Shown here: positions 58,425 through 64,000 of the stretch, one piece after another
Layout: each line of letters begins with the position of its first letter
Position numbering within the stretch: the first letter of the stretch is position 1
NCBI RefSeq assembly: GCF_043641665.1
Contig: NC_092181.1
Coordinates: 8,052,057-8,116,056 of the forward strand
DNA length: 64,000 bases
Reading direction: 5' to 3'
Origin: Enoplosus armatus
Taxonomy: Eukaryota; Chordata; Actinopteri; Centrarchiformes; Enoplosidae
Notes under the pieces: generated by a model
Databases searched by the model: none
What the model saw: the letters and a program-made list of their open reading frames with translations, nothing else
What the model was told of the DNA's origin: nothing
Position numbers and translations under genes: made by a program

Positions 58425-61145
58425 GCCATTTTTTTTTTTTTTGGTCTTTTGTGTGAACTGTTTGCGTGCTGATCGGTGTGATGATTGTATTACGGCTGGC
58501 TGTGGCCCTCAGGATCGTAAAGACTACCTTCACCTCGACCTCAGCCGATGTGCTCGGACCTTGAAAGACGTCTTTTTCCATCTTCACTTTCAGACACGTT
58601 CCCGCAGTTTTACAGATTGCCAGGGATTCAATTTGTGCCACAGAAATGGCCCGTGCAATTCTGAACCTGATCGGCGGGCGAGATGGGGACTCTGCCTCCT
58701 GAAAGGGGACCTCTGACTGCCTTGCAATAGCCGCGAGAATCATCCCTGTCAATCTGAATTGCTACAAGGGGGAAGAGGTTTCAAAGGAAGCAGATAATAT
58801 ATAAACACCATGACCGGCAATTGGATCCTCGTGCCTCAGACTGCAAATCTGCAGTCAGAGGGTATCAGCTACATCTCCACGAACCCCAGTCCAGTGAATC
58901 TGACTTTTTCAGATATTCCAAAGTAAAATGTACCTCCTCGCTCTTACTTAACACTCTCTGTGCAGGGGTATAAATTACGTTTGCTCCCCCTAACTGTCAC
59001 AAATGTCCAGACAAAATCTGATCTGTGAGTGTGCTCCACCTTGCAGCTCAGCCTCTAAGCTGCGCTCCAGCGCTCCCCTAATAGTGTGCAGAGCTCCTCT
59101 CTCTCCAGCAAACCCGTCACCCCCGATCGCCATCATACGCGTCAAAGTGCCAATCACATCGCGGGGGCAGCGGGGAAGCGGCAGTAATGTCACCAGCCGC
59201 AGCAGAGAGAAAAAAAAGAAAAGAAAAAAAAATACAGCGCACTGATGTTTGGGAGATGGTGGCACTGCAGTATGAAGTACAAGACAGACAGAGTCATATG
59301 CATAAAGACTGGAAACAGCTGGCCTGACTCTCGCTTGTAGCATAGCTTTATGGGAACCGAGCTTTCAATTGTGTCACCGCTCAATTTCAGGTCACGTCGG
59401 GAGGCAACTGTGGTCTCGTTGGGTGCTTGATGGATCGTCAAGCAGCGTCTGATTTTCAGGTTGTAGCTACTGTAATTAGGAACAAACAGTCTCTCTGCCT
59501 CCTTGGCCGAACAAAATGTGATGAAATATCTCGGTAGCATCTCTGAGCTTTAGTCTTTAACCTGGACGGTGACAGACGCGCGTAGTTGATGCCGGATTTG
59601 GATTGAATAAGAATTCCTTTGTTCCTCTGCCGCCACTTCGGTAGAATAGCTTGATGCCATGAGTGAGTCAGGCGAAAAACAGAAGCGCCATTGCTGCTGA
59701 AATGGATGCACAATTTGCAGATTACATCTCTAAAACCAAAGAACAAGGGTTTCCACAAACCACCAGGCCTCCCTCACGGAGGTCCTCGTCATCCGCGCCG
59801 GGAGCGAATGAATTTCCGGATGTGCAGTACAAGACAAGATTCTCGTCACTAGAGACGGTGGGAGTTACGGGAGCGTTTTTTTTTTTTTTTGTCAAGAGCC
59901 TGCCCACAGGAAGACTATAGAGTCAGAGAGTTTTACAGCATATAGCTTCAGACTAAAGGAAATGATGACTTATTTGTGAGCTTTTCACATGGGGTTTCCA
60001 CTTCTACTCAGTTTGTTTATGGGCATACGCAGCCTGATGGCAAGTAAACGCTGCTCATTGGAGCGTGACAGCGGCCGCCTGTCTGATCACTCCCAGGCAC
60101 GCACCCGAAGGATCGCTTATAGCCCGCGCAGTGGCTTCGGTTATGTTTGTTGTTTCAATGTGTCTTTTCTGTTTGTTTGGGGTTTCTCCACCCCCCCCCC
60201 CCCCCCCCCCTCCCCTCTCATTCTCTCCTCTCAGCAGGACGCGTTAAGTAACAGGTCTGAAAGCGCACAGATTAGACTCCGCTCACGTTGCAATTGGATG
60301 TTCGCAAGCTGATTTCCAAAGCTCACATTGTGAATGGAGCGATACGCGGGATGAGCGTGGCCAAGACACAAGGTGCATGTGAGCACAGTGGAGGGGGGGG
60401 GCTGAATGAAGCACGGACGCGGATTTGAGAAAATAAAAGCACAAGATTAAGGCCTTTTATAAGTGCATCAACACTCCACGTATCCCCTCTGACAGAAGGA
60501 TAAGGGCAACGCGGTCGCAGCTATGGCTCAAGTGGCTGGAGTAGCTCAAACTTCAGATTATCCAACAGGAGACGATCCCTTAAAGCGGATAATTGCCTGG
60601 ATTTTGTGGCCGCCTCCAAAATGTGTTGTGTTTGCCGTAAGAACACTGTGGTTTACAGTAGACAAGAAAGAGCTCAGCAAAGTGAGGAGAAAGATGTAAT
60701 CAGTTGCATAATTATATATAGATATATATATTTTTTCAAACTCATCTCTGTCTATTAAAATGTTGGTCAGGAAGAAGACAACTAATCATCTATCTGGCCT
60801 GTTTTTCAGTTTTTTAAATATTACATGAGAAATTGATTTGAACTGTCTTAAACATCTGAAGACATGAGACTGAGTCAGTGAGAAACATTCCTTCAGAATC
60901 TGGAAGTCATTTTCCATTTCATTTCTTTGTGGTCACATGAAGAAAATTAGTTCGGTGCTCAGCGTGACCTCCAAGCGGCACAATGTAAAGGTTATTCTAG
61001 ATCATTTCGAGCTAAGATCATAGTTCTTCTCACCGTGGTTATGTCTTAGGACTTTAAAGGCCAAAGTATTGCTGCGAAGAAAAAAAAAAGAAAAGTGGGT
61101 GGGGGGTGGGGGGTTTGATGAACTTGCACTCCATTGCAAAAACAA
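58425..61145. other. Intron block without a gene
   Basis: Contains a 20-base C tract (60191-60210), a 9-base G tract (60393-60401) and a short piece (about 59300-59325, ATAAAGACTGGAAACAGCTG) resembling a common teleost repeat. No exon was recognised. Frames at 58249-58716 and 58384-58752 overlap the LINE remnant and are not host genes. Confidence 0.5.
60191..60210. repeat. Poly-C tract, 20 bases
   Basis: Uninterrupted C run on the plus strand. Confidence 0.95.
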
Positions 61146-61149
61146 GACA

Positions 61150-61420
61150 GCCATGCTAGCAGCTCTGTGGGCTCTGCTTAACGAGAGAAACAAGAACGTC
61201 AGTTTAGCATGCTAACATTAGCTAATTAGCACAAAGTACATCTGAGGCGGATGTCTTTAGTTTTGCAATTATCAAATATGGTGAAAGTATTGGACAAGCT
61301 GAAATGTTGACCTGATGGTGGCGCTAGATGAAAAGTCAGGGGATCAGTGAAGTGATGGCAGTTAATTCTGAGGAAAACAATGACTGTGTGTGTACCACAT
61401 TTGACGGGATGAGTGAAAAA
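61150..61420 (+). repeat. Dispersed repeat R2, 5' and middle part
   Basis: TTTAGCATGCTAACATTAGC, TAATTAGCACAAAGTAC, TGAGGCGGATG, AGTATTGGACAAGCTGAAAT, TTGACCTGATGGTGGCGCTA and GATGAAAAGTCAGGGGATCA occur in the order of the same repeat family as 23399-23550. The two copies overlap in the GGTGGCGC section. Confidence 0.75.
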
Positions 61421-61924
61421 TCTGGAAAAATCCGGGTGTAGTTGTTCAGCGGATGTATGCTGAACTTTTATGACTGAAAAAAAAAAATAAAATAAAAATA
61501 ATAATAATTCAATTTTAACACAACCTTTTCTTGCATCGCGCCTTTTTCAAAAAGACAACAAATGTGCCACAACCTCAACAAACTATCAGACAACGCCGCG
61601 CTGTACTGCATGCCAGAGGGTGAGCCGCAGCGTCCTCTGACCCGATCCGCTTCCCCCTGCTGCACCAATCATGTCGATTTCGCAATCGTGTCTCCCCTTG
61701 AACTGCACGTTTGATTTCTGCCATGTCGGATGAGCAGGTTGTAAATGTGTTCAATTTGCAGCTCGTCCTGCCCCCTCCATGTGGCGTTGACAGCCCTCAA
61801 ATGTCTGAAAATGAGCGAATTATGAAGGCCTGATGGTGGAGAGAGAATACCGCTGCACAGCAGAGACGTGACTTTGGCGAAACAGATCTTGGCAGTAAAT
61901 TGGGCGTTGCCATGGCTATGAGAA

Positions 61925-61961
61925 CGCACGCACACACACATACATACACACACACACACAA
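61925..61961. repeat. (CA)n microsatellite, interrupted
   Basis: CA units with CATA interruptions. Confidence 0.9.
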
Positions 61962-62906
61962 CCACATATTCCCTCAACATCTAGAGGTGGTGCGAGACTG
62001 TCAACCGAGATGGCATACGTGAGTGATCGGCTCCTCGTTAGCCGGCGTCAAAATCTTTTGATACATTACTTTGCGCGAGAAGAACTCGGAGACGCCACTG
62101 TTGTCTCTGCGGGGGGGGAATTAACCCGCTTCTGTTTGCATTCATTGGACGCGTTCCGGCAGGACACGTCCTCCGTCTGCAGAAGCGTCAGAGCTCAAGA
62201 CGTGAACTTCTGGAGGTTGAGAGACAACGCGAACCCATCTGAGCAACGGGGGCAAAGTACTCCAACGCCTGACATTTCATAATGTAAATAATACTGTCCC
62301 GGTGCATGTTGTACATCCATCTGAGCAATATGCCACACCGACTGCTCTTTGCCTGTAACCTTTTCTCAGAATCTCCGCGCTGCTCTGCCAGCATCCAGAA
62401 CTCTGCAGGTATTTCTGGGTACATTTCTCCCTCTTACTGTTTCCATAATTGTAACATTTTGACATGGTGATGTTAGAAGTAGTAAAAGTAGTATCCAAGC
62501 GTTTTGGTGGTTCTTATGGAGACTCAAGTGAGCCTTTATTTTCCGGACGAGTCAAGAGATTAAATATTTAGTCACTTGAAATTAATGGCAGACATTTTTG
62601 GGATGGGAAAAAAAAATGAGGCGTTTGACAGGCTCATTCTTGAGATCTTCCCTCGCCGTCACTACCGTGCTGTCCACCTACACGGCTGAATGCAACAAGT
62701 TCGTGCCAGTTCCACATCTGTCCGGACAATGCAAGGGAAAATCAGTGACTGAAAAAGCAAGACAGACCGGAAAGGGAAGAAGTTGAGCGAGAAAAATGGA
62801 CTCACTCCCAAATTCCAACCAAATCGCAGAGCGCATCCCGAGTGAATCGAAAACACAGTTTTGATAAAGCAGCACAGCCGCGGGACGCTCTTCTCGCTCT
62901 CTTTAA

Positions 62907-62929
62907 GGGGGGGGGGGGGGGGGGGGGGG
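62907..62929. repeat. Poly-G tract, 23 bases
   Basis: The longest G run in the window. Confidence 0.95.
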
Positions 62930-63633
62930 TCACTTTTTAGAGAAGGTTAAGCTCTGAGTCATCGACTAATGTGGTGCAAAACTTGGGTCATGATCAGGTC
63001 GCGGACTTTCGGCCCAAAGTGAAGTTTGAGCTCAGAACGTTCGGAGCTGAAGGCAACTGCAACTTTTTTTCTTTTTTTTTTCCCCACAGTCTGCACCCCT
63101 GTCTTAATATAATGACACTTTGCCATCGTTTGCTAAATCCACTACACTTCTTTCAGCTGCTGTGCGCATTTTCACTCATTTCCCCTGTATTCGCTGTACG
63201 AGGCTTAAGCGGCTGCTGCGGCCAAGGTTTCATGAGTCATAATTATAACCTCCAATCCAATCTGACATACAGGCTTCCAGTAATGTGGGATGGTTAAAAG
63301 ACGAGCTTTGGAAATGCCTTAAAGGTTAAAATATCAAGAGCAGCAGGGCCCTCGTCTGTATCCCCTTTTCACTTTAGCTCCGTGGCACGCTGTTGACTCA
63401 TCTGTTTATTTATACAGCGGCGCAGATTGTAAAGACGCCCGCCTCCCGCTTATAGCAACAACTCTACATATTTAATGCGGGACGCTCCGCTCTCTCGCAC
63501 GACTCCAGTGAGCTGTTTTGCGTCAACTGAAAGAACACAGGGGCAAATTGTCTCGCAGTCACACGAGGAGCTATCTTGTGCCCGCCGCAAAAATCGAAAC
63601 AGACAAAAATCGGCAGAAGCAGAGAACCCCACA

Positions 63634-63664
63634 CCCCCCACCCCACCCCACCCCACCCCACCCC
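63634..63664. repeat. (CCCCA)n minisatellite
   Basis: About six CCCCA units, the same pentamer as at 29661-29689. Confidence 0.9.
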
Positions 63665-64000
63665 TCCTCTCCACTGTAAGGTCACTTTTTGTCATGAGCT
63701 ACAGTAGTCTGTCAAGCCCACAGCAACACCTGAGGCGCGGGATGGAATTTCAGTCCGAGGGCGAGGTGGACGGCATGGGAGCCGGTGATACGCGTTTGAC
63801 TGTAATTGGTTTCGTTGCAGACAGGGCTAAGTGGTGTGGGTGTAACTCCGAGCTCACTTTTGTATGTGTGTGTGTTCAAGGGCGGGCGATTTTTGAGGGA
63901 TAAAAAAAAAAAAAAAAAAGGGCGATTTATACACTTTCACTGCCTTCGATTCTCAGTCCATGCTAATTATATTTTGACTCTGAAGAAGAAGAAGCAGCAG

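Larger units (their letters stand above)
5006..64000 (-). other. Upstream intron of the SorCS gene (probably intron 1, at least 59 kb)
   Basis: Everything above 5005 lies upstream of the exon acceptor on the minus strand, and I found no other host coding segment up to the window edge. SORCS1 and SORCS3 are known for exceptionally long first introns, so one uninterrupted intron is the simplest reading. It contains all the transposable elements listed below. Because the gene is transcribed from the minus strand, plus-strand G tracts appear as C tracts in the pre-mRNA. A nested gene or alternative first exon inside this span cannot be excluded from sequence alone. Confidence 0.6.
61425..64000. 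other. Intron block without a gene, to the window edge
   Basis: Contains an A/T-rich tract at about 61478-61517, a CpG-enriched stretch at 61990-62270, and the repeats listed separately. The window ends in GAA/CAG-rich sequence at 63980-64000. I searched the minus strand for a signal-peptide-bearing first SorCS exon and did not recognise one. Confidence 0.5.

Noticed and set aside
59300..59325. Fragment resembling another abundant teleost repeat (ATAAAGACTGGAAACAGCTG)
   Set aside because: Only about 25-35 bases similar; could be chance.
1..64000. CRISPR arrays, prokaryotic operons, phage or defence systems
   Set aside because: All regularly spaced repeats are eukaryotic micro- or minisatellites. 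No cas-like, phage-like or operon-like coding sequence exists on either strand.

Overview
The window looks like a stretch of nuclear genome from a bony fish, probably a percomorph-type teleost. Evidence: a Tc1 transposon with teleost-type ends, a tRNA-derived SINE, several dispersed repeats that I recognise as high-copy teleost sequences, very many microsatellites, and a vertebrate receptor exon with spliceosomal splice sites. There are no bacterial-type operons. I saw no rRNA or tRNA gene and no CRISPR array, and nearly all open frames here are chance frames.

Only one host coding segment is convincing: a 68-nt exon on the minus strand at 4938-5005. It encodes a piece of the VPS10 domain of a SorCS-family sorting receptor. 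The paralogue is SORCS1 or SORCS3 by the residues, with SORCS3 slightly favoured; the comparison is from memory. It has a good acceptor (minus strand, just above 5005) and a consensus donor (just below 4938). From the family's gene structure it is probably exon 2. Positions 1-4937 would then be the start of the next intron, and 5006-64000 would be at least 59 kb of the very long first intron. Neither exon 1 nor exon 3 was found.

The intron is a layered record of transposable elements. At 16.7-18.35 kb is an almost intact Tc1/mariner element (1634 bp, ~217-bp inverted repeats, DD34E transposase broken by a single frameshift). It sits in a (TA)n tract beside an older dispersed repeat, here called R1. 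R1 has five diverged copies (18.35, 20.2, 37.6, 42.2 and 47.8 kb), and the 20.2-kb copy is split by a minus-strand SINE. Other layers are a second dispersed repeat R2 (23.4 and 61.2 kb), a diverged sequence pair R3 (18.6 and 21.5 kb), a repeat R4 (42.6-43.06 kb) with an expanded microsatellite inside it, and two dead LINE 3' ends (35.1 and 58.2 kb).

The rest is apparently unique intron sequence with simple repeats. Remarkable features are more than 20 mononucleotide G or C tracts of 11-23 bases, a ~520-bp CT/GT minisatellite at 55.85-56.38 kb, two small tandem arrays (14.38 and 45.35 kb), a cluster of perfect short hairpins at 38.16-38.34 kb, and several CpG-dense islets. I found no evidence for a new molecular system. 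The most useful leads are the transposon history, the homopolymer load, the hairpin cluster and the CpG islets. All TE and homology statements were made by eye, without database searches.
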